NCBI RefSeq assembly: GCF_018987265.1
Contig: NZ_CP076855.1
Location: forward strand, 310,001 to 374,000
Source of the DNA: Rhizobium sp. WYJ-E13
GTDB lineage: Bacteria > Pseudomonadota > Alphaproteobacteria > Rhizobiales > Rhizobiaceae
Direction of reading: 5' to 3'
Length of the DNA stretch: 64,000 bases
Shown here piece after piece: positions 1 to 7,414 of the stretch. Made by a program: the position numbers and the translations under genes. Each line of letters opens with the position of its first letter. The first letter of the stretch is position 1. Below the pieces are notes generated by a model, which ran no database searches, was not told where the DNA came from, and saw only the letters and a program-made list of their open reading frames with translations.

Positions 1-188
1 GTGACCGCCCAGGACTTGAAGACACCGTCGAGTTCAAGCCGCAGATCGTAATGCAGCCGCGTTGCGTCATGCTTCTGGATGACGAAGCGCCTGCGGTTCG
101 ATGGATTCAGCTTCGCTGCGCCGCTCGGCTCCTGCGTCTTCTGAAAATCGCGCTTCCGCTTGTAGGTCGAGAGCTTGTCGTTTGCCAT
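1..188 (-). CDS. ligD: DNA ligase D, N-terminal part (cut by the window edge)
   Basis: Reading leftward from the ATG at 188, the first 62 residues begin [15 protein letters not shown] and continue through an [23 protein letters not shown] stretch. This is the hallmark start of the LigD 3'-phosphoesterase domain, which trims 3' ends during Ku-dependent non-homologous end joining. The rest, normally the phosphoesterase, ligase and primase-polymerase domains, lies outside the window. The gene points away from imuA. Rhizobia often carry several ligD paralogues, some on plasmids, so whether this copy is full length cannot be seen. Confidence 0.88.
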   Translation of the reverse strand, partial: MANDKLSTYKRKRDFQKTQEPSGAAKLNPSNRRRFVIQKHDATRLHYDLRLELDGVFKSWAV

Positions 189-737
189 GGCAGTCCCCGA
201 TACACATCCGCCTCCCGCCTCGGATGAAGACGGGATGAGGAGCGGGCCAGACAGGTGAGACGCTCCACTGCCGTTTCGTTGGCCGTGACCGGAAAATCAT
301 CGCGTTCGTCATCCCTGTCACGTCCGGTTGACACAGCACGCGACCTCAACAAGCAAAAGGCAACAGATTGTCGTTTTGTTCCATGGAGTTGGGCAGGAGC
401 GCTTCCGGCTCTGAATGATCGACCTCGCACCATCGGAATTGGTATGCGTCCTCCGCATGACTGCGCTGCAGCAAAGTCTATTTGATAGGCAAGGAGAACC
501 TGTATGATTTGCCTATCGAAGCGATGCACTTCCTCCCGCGGCAGGCTTTTTCGTTTGGGCCGCTATCAAGCCACGGCATGTTTCAGGTCCTTGTGCAAAA
601 CGCGGAAAAAAATGAGGCGGTGGAGTCACTTGGCTCCCGCAGCCTAGGCTCCTGATTCGTTTCATCATTTCGCCTACAGCCCTTTAGCGGAGCCTAAATA
701 AGCTCGATAAGACCGGCTTGACTCTGTCACTGACACG
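189..737. other. ligD-imuA intergenic region, no assured gene
   Basis: About 550 bases separate the divergent ligD and imuA genes. No recognisable protein is present. One short frame (504-647, plus strand, 47 residues, rich in Arg, Lys and Cys) has a good AAGGAG ribosome binding site eight bases before its ATG. I cannot match it to any family, so it is noted only as a possible small protein. Confidence 0.4.
481..520. repeat. Inverted repeat, 12-bp arms
   Basis: TTTGATAGGCAA at 481-492 faces TTGCCTATCGAA at 509-520, an inverted repeat matching at 11 of 12 positions with a 16-base centre. The centre contains the AAGGAG site and the ATG of the possible small ORF at 504. It could be an operator, or an RNA hairpin that would hide the ribosome binding site. 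No T-run follows it, so it is not an obvious terminator. Confidence 0.45.
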
Positions 738-752
738 GAACAAAAGAAGAAC
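738..752. promoter_or_regulatory. LexA box upstream of imuA
   Basis: GAAC-AAAAGAA-GAAC is a perfect GAAC-N7-GAAC direct repeat (GTTC-N7-GTTC on the other strand), the established LexA recognition sequence of alphaproteobacteria. It ends 60 bases before the imuA start, as expected for SOS control of the imuAB-dnaE2 cassette. Confidence 0.85.
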
Positions 753-812
753 ACCAGCAATTTTCGGGGACATGAAGTCCATGCAACACGAGCCGAGGGA
801 GGTCCGTGAACG

Positions 813-1571
813 ATGTCGCGCGTCCGTAGCCCTCGGGTCATCGAGGAACTCAGGGATCGTATTGCGCACCTGGAAGGCGGCGCGGCAAAGAAGGCTGCCG
901 TGTTGCCATTCGGCGTTCGCGAAATGGACGAGCGTCTGCCGGGCGGTGGGCTGTCTTATGGCGCGCTTCACGAGGTCGCCGGTGGCGGCTCGGGCACTGT
1001 GGACGGCGCGGCGGCGGCACTGTTCGCCGCCGGCATTGCCGCGCGCTCGAAAGGAAAGGTGCTCTGGTGCCTGACGAGACCTGACCTGTTTTTTCCCGCC
1101 ATCGCCCAGGCCGGCCTTCATCCCGACCGTGTGATCTTCTGCGAAGGCGACAAGGAGGAAGATGTCCTGGCCTCTATGGAGGAAGGGCTCTCCTTCGGTG
1201 GCTTGGCAGCCGTGGTCGGGGAGCTGGTGCGGTTGCCGATGGTCGCATCCCGGCGGCTGCAGCTGGCTGCCGAAAAGACAGGAACCATGGGGCTCGTCGT
1301 ACGCAGATGGCGGCGCCAGACGGAAGCGTCGGACTTTGGCAATCTGACGGCCTCGACGACCCGCTGGAGGGTGAGCGTGCTTCCGTCGGAGGAACTGCCG
1401 GTGGCAGGGGTCGGCCGGCCCCGATGGCTGTTGGAATTGATGCGCGTGAAAGCAGGCGAGTATGCTGAGTTTGAAATAGGAGCCCGTGATGCCAAGGGTC
1501 GTGTGTGTCTACTTCCCCACTCTGCCAACAGACCGGATACGTCGACATGGAGAGGGAGCCGTGCCAGCTGA
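813..1571 (+). CDS. imuA: ImuA, SOS mutasome accessory protein
   Basis: A 252-residue RecA-like protein of the ImuA (formerly SulA-like) family. It has the characteristic opening G-V-x-E-M-D-E-R-L-P-G-G-G-L at about residues 35-48, followed by a degenerate nucleotide-binding core. ImuA works with ImuB and the error-prone polymerase DnaE2 in damage-induced mutagenesis. The ATG at 813 follows a GGAGG about ten bases upstream, and a LexA box lies 60 bases upstream. It overlaps imuB by about 80 bases, the usual arrangement. The protein looks complete, but its partners are not: imuB is truncated and dnaE2 is absent here, so this copy probably has no function in mutagenesis unless partners exist elsewhere. 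Confidence 0.88.
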   Translation: MSRVRSPRVIEELRDRIAHLEGGAAKKAAVLPFGVREMDERLPGGGLSYGALHEVAGGGSGTVDGAAAALFAAGIAARSKGKVLWCLTRPDLFFPAIAQAGLHPDRVIFCEGDKEEDVLASMEEGLSFGGLAAVVGELVRLPMVASRRLQLAAEKTGTMGLVVRRWRRQTEASDFGNLTASTTRWRVSVLPSEELPVAGVGRPRWLLELMRVKAGEYAEFEIGARDAKGRVCLLPHSANRPDTSTWRGSRAS

Positions 1572-2070
1572 TCAGCCGCTCGTCGTCATTTCCAAATCGG
1601 GGTCGAAGCGGTGGATCTCGGCGGCCGATACCGCCGCACGCAAACTTCGTCTGAAGGTCGGCATGCCGGCGAGCAAAGCCCAGGCCGTGGTCGCGAACCT
1701 CACGATGGTCGATGCTGATTCGGCTGTTGATGCTGCTGCCCTTGAGCGGCTCGCGCTATGGGCGCTGCGGCAATACAGCCCTGTCGTTGCCGTCGATGGC
1801 ACGGACGGGATCGTCATGGACACGGAAGGCGCCGATCACCTTCAGGGCGGCGAGGATCTGCTGATCTCCGGGTTGGTCAACGGCTTAAGAGGGGAGCATG
1901 AGGATTTGTGGGGTGGGCCGGAACGGAGTATGTCGTCGCCATTGAATTTCGACGGAACTGGTGAGCGTGAAGAGGGCAAGACGAACAACGAGCGCTCGCG
2001 GTGTCAATCGGCGCGGAAAGTTGGCTCTGACGCAGTTTTGGTGGTGATGGATTTTATCCCGCGCCGATGA
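1489..2070 (+). pseudogene. imuB: imuB, truncated after about 130 codons
   Basis: Starts MPRVVCVYFPTLPTDRI, the typical ImuB N-terminus of this catalytically inactive Y-family polymerase relative that bridges the sliding clamp and DnaE2. Family-like sequence runs to about codon 133 (near 1888, ending at an H-L-Q-G-G-E-D-L-L block). After that the frame reads through unrelated sequence and stops inside the insertion element at 2070. Full-length ImuB is roughly 500 residues, so about three quarters is lost, including the clamp-binding C-terminal part. An in-frame GTG one codon earlier (1486) is an alternative start. Confidence 0.85.
1888..2019. other. Unassigned 130-bp segment between imuB and the ISL3 element
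   Basis: Sequence past the imuB break is neither imuB-like nor part of the ISL3 element, whose inverted repeat starts at 2020. I recognise nothing in it. It may be the end of another lost element or DNA joined by a deletion. Confidence 0.4.
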
Positions 2071-3680
2071 CGCGGGCTTGGAGAAAGTCAATTTTCCCGC
2101 GGCCATACATCTGGCGTTTCACAAGTTTGAGCTTGGTGATCTGCCCCTCCGTCTGGCCGTTCGACCATGGCGAAGTAATCGCGGCGCTGACGGCTGCACG
2201 GTCTTTGACGACGCCGTTGGCGAAGGAAGCTATCAAACCCGTTCGGGCTCTCTCCAACCATGGATCGAGATCAGCGAGGGATTTCTTGCGGATCATCGCC
2301 TGGAAGGCGGCGATGGCTTCCCGTGCCTCAACGAGCAGCGGCGCGCCGCCCTCAATCGTCGCAACCGTCACGGTCTCAGACTTGGAGAGGTCGTCACGAC
2401 CTATGGTCATAAGACGCGCGATGGTCTTGGCCGAAGGCGCTCGGCTCAAGGTGCCCTCGTCGACCTTCTCCGCTTTTCGACGACGTGTGGCCCACTCGGT
2501 GACAACGCGAACGCACCCGCGGAACCCTTGGTTCTTGAGCTGCCGCCACAGCTCTGTCCCGTTCCGCTGTCCGGCCGCCCATTGAGCGTCAAGCCACGGC
2601 AGATGGAGTTCAAGCGAGTTCTCGCGGACACGGAAGACATCAGAGCGTTGACCACGCAACACGCGCCGGACCAGGCCGCGGCTGTACCCCGTTTGTCGGA
2701 CGATCTCCTTGATTGCGGCTCCCGACTTGGCCAGGTCGAGAATGGCGGCGTTGGTGTCTTCGCGGCGAAGATATCCCTCGTACTGGATGCGCTCGGCGGC
2801 AGTCAGCAATTTGGGATTGATCGTGGCAGATCCGATCGCGGTTCGGATCTGGCGCATGGATTTGCGCACCGCATCGAGGAATGCCCGGCTGGAGTTCTCC
2901 ATTAAGTGCCAGCGGTCAGCGACCTGGGTGGCGTGTGGCAACGCCCTGACTGCGGCCGTCGCGTAACCACCGCCGCGGTCGCGAGCTACGATGCTGATCT
3001 GGGGTTGTTCCGAAAGCCAAGCCTGGGCCGTCGATGGCTCCCGATCTGGCAGGAGAGCAATAGTTTTGCGCCGTTCCAGATCGCAGATGATGGTCCCATA
3101 GCGTTGGTTACGTCGCCACGCCCAATCGTCGATCCCGATCACGGTCGGCGGGACAAAGCGCGGACTGCCGCGCCGTCGCACGACGCGCAGCAGCGTATCG
3201 TTGCTTACCGGCAACATCAGCCTCTTGGCAAAGGTCGCCGCTGGCCTGCCACCCAGTGCAAGCCCGAGATGATGGACTATGTGGTCGAGCCTGGCGGTTC
3301 GCCGCGCCGAAGGCGCGAGAATGTCCCCGTCGAAGCGCTCGGCGAAGATTCTCCGGCCGCACAACACTGCATCGCAGTGGAACCGGCGCGCTTCAATGAC
3401 AAGCCGAACGGGCTTTCCCACCAAGGGCAGGTCAGCCAAGCGTCGTTGATATCGACTGTGGATTCGTTCCGACCTTGTTCCACAGATCGGGCAAAGGCTT
3501 GCTTTGCTCGCCGACCGTGCTGCGATCAACATTACGTCGTCATCAATGGCTGTATTGTCGACTATAAAGCCGCGACGGACGAGCGTCGACGGTCGGAGCG
3601 AATGGCCCATGGCGTTGATTCCTTGTGTGAAACCAACATCAGCCAGCACTTGATTTCATCAAAAGTGAGTCAGAGCCAAC
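2020..3680 (-). mobile_element. ISL3-family insertion sequence
   Basis: The ends form imperfect inverted repeats. GTTGGCTCTGAC at 2020-2031 is matched by its complement at 3669-3680, and similarity continues inward for about a dozen bases with a few mismatches. A single full-length transposase lies between them. The exact outer edges are uncertain by a few bases. ISL3 elements normally make 8-bp target duplications; I tested the plausible edges and found no matching flanks, so the element has probably taken part in a later rearrangement. Confidence 0.8.
2054..3649 (-). CDS. tnpA: ISL3-family transposase
   Basis: A 531-residue transposase. The N-terminal zinc-finger-like block C-P-I-C-G-T-R-S is followed by an R-R-L-A-D-L-P segment and then the DDE catalytic core. 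The first Asp pair is in V-I-G-I-D-D-W-A-W, a second Asp in V-A-R-D-R-G-G-G-Y, and the Glu in S-N-G-Q-T-E-G-Q near the C-terminus. It moves the surrounding element. The frame has no internal stop, so it is probably active or was until recently. The true start may be the in-frame ATG at 3610 instead of 3649. Confidence 0.88.
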   Translation of the reverse strand: MLADVGFTQGINAMGHSLRPSTLVRRGFIVDNTAIDDDVMLIAARSASKASLCPICGTRSERIHSRYQRRLADLPLVGKPVRLVIEARRFHCDAVLCGRRIFAERFDGDILAPSARRTARLDHIVHHLGLALGGRPAATFAKRLMLPVSNDTLLRVVRRRGSPRFVPPTVIGIDDWAWRRNQRYGTIICDLERRKTIALLPDREPSTAQAWLSEQPQISIVARDRGGGYATAAVRALPHATQVADRWHLMENSSRAFLDAVRKSMRQIRTAIGSATINPKLLTAAERIQYEGYLRREDTNAAILDLAKSGAAIKEIVRQTGYSRGLVRRVLRGQRSDVFRVRENSLELHLPWLDAQWAAGQRNGTELWRQLKNQGFRGCVRVVTEWATRRRKAEKVDEGTLSRAPSAKTIARLMTIGRDDLSKSETVTVATIEGGAPLLVEAREAIAAFQAMIRKKSLADLDPWLERARTGLIASFANGVVKDRAAVSAAITSPWSNGQTEGQITKLKLVKRQMYGRGKIDFLQARVIGAG

Positions 3681-3730
3681 ATTGGACGCCGAAACACACC
3701 GCGATTAACGATCCGCGCACCAACGCCCCA

Positions 3731-4012
3731 TTAAGACGTTCTCGATCGGTACCCCCGACCACGCTTGATACGTAGAAGTTCGAGGAAGAGATCGACCGCT
3801 TCCGGCTCTGATCGGAAGAGATGAACCATACGCTGACCGCGACTGCCAATCCGCCCCCAACTGCGGGTCAATGACGTCTCGCCGAACAGCGTCGGCTCGA
3901 CCGACAGCGCATAGTAGCGCGCCATGTTCTTCGATGGATCGATGCGTTCTAATAAGGCTGCGTGCTCATGCCGGCAGAATCGCAAAGACGACTGCTCTAC
4001 GTCCAACGACAT
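3731..4012 (-). CDS. Small WGR-domain protein
   Basis: About 93 residues from the ATG at 4012. The stretch K-N-M-A-R-Y-Y-A-L-S-V-E-P-T-L-F-G followed by S-W-G-R-I-G-S-R-G-Q is a WGR domain, a small fold also found in PARP enzymes and in short free-standing proteins of rhizobia, probably binding nucleic acid. It lies just beyond the insertion element with no obvious partner. A longer reading frame extends upstream to 4177 but gains only low-complexity sequence. The role is unknown. Confidence 0.7.
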   Translation of the reverse strand: MSLDVEQSSLRFCRHEHAALLERIDPSKNMARYYALSVEPTLFGETSLTRSWGRIGSRGQRMVHLFRSEPEAVDLFLELLRIKRGRGYRSRTS

Positions 4013-4177
4013 TTGTGAATCGATCCGACCTGACCGATTCACGTTGGTGATGTTGCGCTGGTCAGGTCTCGGTTCTTCGAACAATCCTCGCAAATTCCGG
4101 GTCGGCGTAGGAGCGAAGTGTATGTCCGCAATCGGTCTCTGTCCGGCGGCGATAGCACACAGATCACGCGTTCGCAA

Positions 4178-4495
4178 TTAAACGTCAATCATCACATCTG
4201 TTCCTTCCACGGTCACATTATACGTTTTTACCGGGACCATGCAGGGTGGCGCCGTCACTTGGCCTGTGCGAACGTCGAATTTCCCGTTGTGAAAGTCACA
4301 CTCGATCTCGTGGCCTTCCAGAAAACCTTCCGAAAGCGACCCGGGTCCGTGGGTACAGAGATCGTCGGTCACGTAGAACATGCCGTTGACGTTAAATACT
4401 GCGAGTACGAGGTCCTCGATTTCTACCCTCAGCGCGCTGTCCCAATCGACATCTTCAGTCGAACATACCCTCAACCTCGTGCGCAAGTCGTTCAT
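4178..4495 (-). CDS. Rieske [2Fe-2S] ferredoxin of a ring-hydroxylating oxygenase
   Basis: A 105-residue soluble Rieske protein of the BphF/NagAb type, which carries electrons from a flavoprotein reductase to a terminal oxygenase. The cluster ligands are visible as C47-T-H49 and C66-x-x-H69 in the blocks C-T-H-G-P-G-S and C-D-F-H-N-G-K-F. The ATG at 4495 is preceded by GGGGAGGAG; a TTG two codons earlier is less likely. It is transcribed divergently from the oxygenase at 4670, sharing the intergenic region with the tripartite operator. With the reductase at 7415 it would complete a three-component system, which is unusual because oxygenases of this alpha-only class usually take electrons directly from a reductase. 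Confidence 0.88.
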   Translation of the reverse strand: MNDLRTRLRVCSTEDVDWDSALRVEIEDLVLAVFNVNGMFYVTDDLCTHGPGSLSEGFLEGHEIECDFHNGKFDVRTGQVTAPPCMVPVKTYNVTVEGTDVMIDV

Positions 4496-4556
4496 CGACA
4501 ATCTCCTCCCCTTACCTGCCGCTTGACGTCGCAGTTAGCGACATGTAGTTTAAAAC

Positions 4557-4581
4557 GAAACGCCGTTCCCTATAGAGGAAC
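4557..4581. promoter_or_regulatory. Tripartite operator 1 (probable IclR site)
   Basis: GAAAC (4557-4561), three bases, GTTCC (4565-4569), seven bases, GGAAC (4577-4581). Read from the minus strand it is GTTCC-N7-GGAAC-N3-GTTTC, the same spacing as the sites at 13997 and 16918. It lies between the divergent Rieske ferredoxin and oxygenase genes, with the third half-site on the side away from the oxygenase. Confidence 0.75.
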
Positions 4582-4669
4582 AGTGGCAGTTTAGCAAAGA
4601 GATAAGTGACGTCAATCGGATTTTTGGAACGATCACTGCCACGACGTCGTATAATCCGGAGGAGAAGAG

Positions 4670-5956
4670 ATGCTCAGGAAAGAACAGAACGATCTTTTGA
4701 CCCAGACCGACATAGGAACGCCTATGGGTGACATGTTCCGCTGCTACTGGATACCCGCTCTCTTGGCAGAGGAACTCCCGGAAAACGACTGCGCGCCCGT
4801 TCGTGTCAAGCTGCTGGGTGAGCGCTTGCTCGCGGTTCGTGACAGCGAAGGCGGCTACGGATTGATCGATGAGTTTTGCGCACATCGAGGCGTATCGCTG
4901 TGGTTCGGTCGCAACGAAGAGCACGGTATTCGTTGTCCCTATCACGGATGGAAATATGACCGGACTGGGCAGTGCATCGAAGTTCCGTCCGAACCAACGG
5001 AGAGTGGGTACTGCAGCAAAATCAAGCTGAAGTCGTATCCTTTGATTAAGGTCGGCGACATTCTCTGGACCTATATGGGGCCTGCCGACAAGCAGCCGCC
5101 ACACCCGGAATGGGAATTCGCCCTCGTTCCGTCCGAACAGACCTTCACCTCGAAACGCTGGCAAGAGTGCAACTGGCTCCAGGCGATGGAGGGCGGTATC
5201 GATTCCAGCCATGTATCCTGGCTTCATAGCGGAAATCTCAATAGCGATCCGCTTTTCAAGGGATCGCGTGGAAATCAGTACAACATGTCGGATGCCCGTC
5301 CCTTCTTCGAGGTCGCCGACATGCAGGGTGGACTTTTTATCGGAGCCCGCCGCAACGCAGAGGATGGATACTACTACTGGCGTATAACCCCCTGGGTAAT
5401 GCCGTCCTTCACGATGGTTCCGCCCCGCGGAGACCATCCCGTCCACGGACATTTCTGGATTCCCATTGACGACGAAAACTGCTGGGCGTGGAGCTTCGAT
5501 TATCATCCGGTCCGCGCGCTGACGGCGGAAGAGCGCCAGGCAATGAAGGACGGCAAGGGAATTCATGTCGCCTATGTCCCAGGCACTTACCGCCCGGCAG
5601 CGAATAAGGACAACGACTACCTGATGGACCGCGAAGCCCAGCGTAAGGGCATCACATACTCAGGTGTCGAAGGTATCGCCATGCAGGATGCATCGCTGCA
5701 AGAGAGCATGGGGCCGGTCGTGGACCGCACCAAGGAAAACCTCGTCTCGACGGACAATGGGATCATCATGGCGCGCCATAGACTGTTGAAAGCGGCGAGA
5801 GCCTTTACAGAGAAAGGCGTCGTCCCTCCGGGGGTGGACCCGGCACACCATCGCGTTCGTTCGGCCTCCATCGTTCTACCTGTCGAGAAGGCATACATCG
5901 ATATCGTCGATGAAGCCCTCACCGTCGTCAGTGGCAAAGCGCAGACAACCGTCTAA
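4670..5956 (+). CDS. Rieske non-heme iron oxygenase, phthalate 4,5-dioxygenase-like
   Basis: A 428-residue terminal oxygenase subunit. The N-terminal Rieske domain has C70-x-H72 and C89-x-x-H92. The catalytic domain carries the mononuclear iron motif with D178, H181 and H186 in G-G-I-D-S-S-H-V-S-W-L-H. Length and the opening L-L-T-x-T-x-x-G-T-P-M-G place it in the alpha-only group that includes phthalate 4,5-dioxygenase, phenoxybenzoate dioxygenase and related demethylases, which hydroxylate or demethylate aromatic acids. A GGAGGAG precedes the ATG. It shares a divergent promoter region with the Rieske ferredoxin and heads an operon with the next three genes. The substrate cannot be read from sequence; a carboxylated aromatic is most likely given the decarboxylase-like gene at 13108. 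Confidence 0.9.
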   Translation: MLRKEQNDLLTQTDIGTPMGDMFRCYWIPALLAEELPENDCAPVRVKLLGERLLAVRDSEGGYGLIDEFCAHRGVSLWFGRNEEHGIRCPYHGWKYDRTGQCIEVPSEPTESGYCSKIKLKSYPLIKVGDILWTYMGPADKQPPHPEWEFALVPSEQTFTSKRWQECNWLQAMEGGIDSSHVSWLHSGNLNSDPLFKGSRGNQYNMSDARPFFEVADMQGGLFIGARRNAEDGYYYWRITPWVMPSFTMVPPRGDHPVHGHFWIPIDDENCWAWSFDYHPVRALTAEERQAMKDGKGIHVAYVPGTYRPAANKDNDYLMDREAQRKGITYSGVEGIAMQDASLQESMGPVVDRTKENLVSTDNGIIMARHRLLKAARAFTEKGVVPPGVDPAHHRVRSASIVLPVEKAYIDIVDEALTVVSGKAQTTV

Positions 5957-5966
5957 GGAGGACGCA

Positions 5967-6491
5967 ATGCAACTCGGACTGAGCGAGAGCGCACGCGTGA
6001 CGACCAAAGAGGAGTCACGCTACCGCATTAACTATCCGAACTCGTGCCCACGGAAGTCGAGGGTCATCGCCCTTGATCAGCGCGGGACCGCAGCCCTTCG
6101 ACGTCTCGCGCAGGAGGTTGATCTGCCGACGGCACACCTTCTCAGCTTCGTCGGTGCAACCAGCGTCAACGACAACCTGAAGATTTTGGCGGTCGACGCC
6201 GTTCTGGAAGACCTGACAGGTCGAACTTTCAGCTTGTCAGAAGAGATAGGAGAAGCTGACATCGTCGTGATGGTTGCGACTGCGGGGGGGGCGGCAGATG
6301 CGGCGGAAATCATTGGCAACGCGTGCTTCGTCCGTAGCAAGATGACGACAGGGTTGATCGTGAACGCCGCACGGGCCCGGTCGGACGAACTTCATCGCAC
6401 ATTGACGGCCATGAGGCCCTTTGCGGCAATGCTCGTCATCTCGGACGGAGAAGAGCACATCGGCGAAATGCTGTCAGCACTGAGAGCTTGA
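5967..6491 (+). CDS. Conserved-looking protein of unknown function in the oxygenase operon
   Basis: 174 residues from the ATG at 5967, whose TAAGGAGG ribosome binding site includes the stop codon of the oxygenase gene, so the two are translationally linked. The middle looks like an alpha/beta Rossmann-type fold: alternating hydrophobic strands, with V-V-M-V-A-T-A-G-G-A-A-D-A-A as a possible glycine-rich turn and I-S-D-G-E-E-H near the C-terminus. No signal peptide, membrane segment or metal motif is visible. I do not recognise the family. Its position between the oxygenase and its regulator suggests a role in substrate handling or enzyme maturation, but that is inference. Confidence 0.7.
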   Translation: MQLGLSESARVTTKEESRYRINYPNSCPRKSRVIALDQRGTAALRRLAQEVDLPTAHLLSFVGATSVNDNLKILAVDAVLEDLTGRTFSLSEEIGEADIVVMVATAGGAADAAEIIGNACFVRSKMTTGLIVNAARARSDELHRTLTAMRPFAAMLVISDGEEHIGEMLSALRA

Positions 6492-6528
6492 TTGTCAGTC
6501 ATGGTGTGGAAGTCTGCGGAGCTATGAT

Positions 6529-7398
6529 ATGGAAGACGCCATAGTTCTCGACAAGAAATGGAAGACGCCCACCATGAATGCCCCGTTGGTTCACAAGGCA
6601 GGCCAAAAAAAGACCAAGCCGACGACAAGGAACCGCTTGTCGTCCGTTGCTACGGCCGCACGCCTCTTAAAGGTGTTCTCGGAACAGGAAGCTGAAATCG
6701 GAGTGAGTGCTCTTGCTCAAAGACTGAAAGTTTCCAAGAGCACCGTTCACCGTTTGGCGGTCACACTCGTCGCGGAAGGGTTTCTGGAGCAGAATCCGGA
6801 AACCGAACGCTATCGTCTCGGAATCGGTCTTTTTGGGCTCGGCACTCTCGTGCGTCGTCGTATGAACCTCTCGAACGAGGCGCGCCCATACCTTTTCGAT
6901 CTAAGGAAACATACGGGAGAAACCGTTCTTCTTGGCATTCCCGCAGACATGCAGGTAATGCACATTTACGATCTTGAAAGCCCTCAGGCACTTTCCATAA
7001 AGTCCGATCTGGGAGCCCGAAAGCCTGCCCATTGCACCGCTGTGGGGCGCGCCATTTTTGCCTTCAGTGGCGACGCGGTCATCGACAAGCTCATGGGTGA
7101 GCCGCTGGAGCAGCGGACGCCCCATACGATAATCGATCCGATCCAGGTACGGAATATTTTCGCGCAAGTTCGCGATCGTGGATTTGCGATCGAGAACGAG
7201 GAGAGCGATCTGGGAATCCGAGCGATCGCCGCCCCGGTTCGAGATTCATCGGGCGGGGTAGTCGGAGCGATAGGCGTCGCCGGGCCGTCTCAGCGTCTGT
7301 CGATCGAATCCATCGAAGGTTTCGCGCCAGCAATTCTCGAAGCGGCGGCAGCCGTATCGTCACGGCTGGGCTACCAGCCAGGATATAGTCTTAGGTAA
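6529..7398 (+). CDS. IclR-family transcriptional regulator
   Basis: 289 residues. A winged helix-turn-helix occupies about residues 40-100 (S-S-V-A-T-A-A-R-L-L-K-V-F, then L-K-V-S-K-S-T-V-H-R-L), followed by the IclR effector-binding domain with the typical P-A-H-C-T-A-V-G-R-A block and the late G-V-A-G-P-S. IclR proteins such as PcaU and PobR control aromatic catabolism and bind three 10-bp repeats, two of them palindromic. Three sites of exactly that kind occur in this window (4557, 13997, 16918) and are its probable targets. An ATG at 6574 is an alternative start; 6529 has GGAG nine bases upstream. It is co-directional with the oxygenase and the reductase. Confidence 0.9.
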   Translation: MEDAIVLDKKWKTPTMNAPLVHKAGQKKTKPTTRNRLSSVATAARLLKVFSEQEAEIGVSALAQRLKVSKSTVHRLAVTLVAEGFLEQNPETERYRLGIGLFGLGTLVRRRMNLSNEARPYLFDLRKHTGETVLLGIPADMQVMHIYDLESPQALSIKSDLGARKPAHCTAVGRAIFAFSGDAVIDKLMGEPLEQRTPHTIIDPIQVRNIFAQVRDRGFAIENEESDLGIRAIAAPVRDSSGGVVGAIGVAGPSQRLSIESIEGFAPAILEAAAAVSSRLGYQPGYSLR

Positions 7399-7414
7399 TG
7401 ATGAGGAGAAATGC

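Noticed and set aside
687..705. TTTAG-N6-CTAAA near the imuA promoter, similar to the MarR sites
   Set aside because: The spacing is six instead of four and the neighbouring genes are SOS-related; probably chance.
2067..3775. Long plus-strand open frames across 2067-3775
   Set aside because: They lie antisense to the ISL3 transposase and encode Arg/Pro/Ser-rich sequence; they are shadows of its high-G+C codons.
4550..5566. 338-codon minus-strand frame opposite the first oxygenase
   Set aside because: The plus strand has all Rieske and iron motifs; the minus frame has none of its own.
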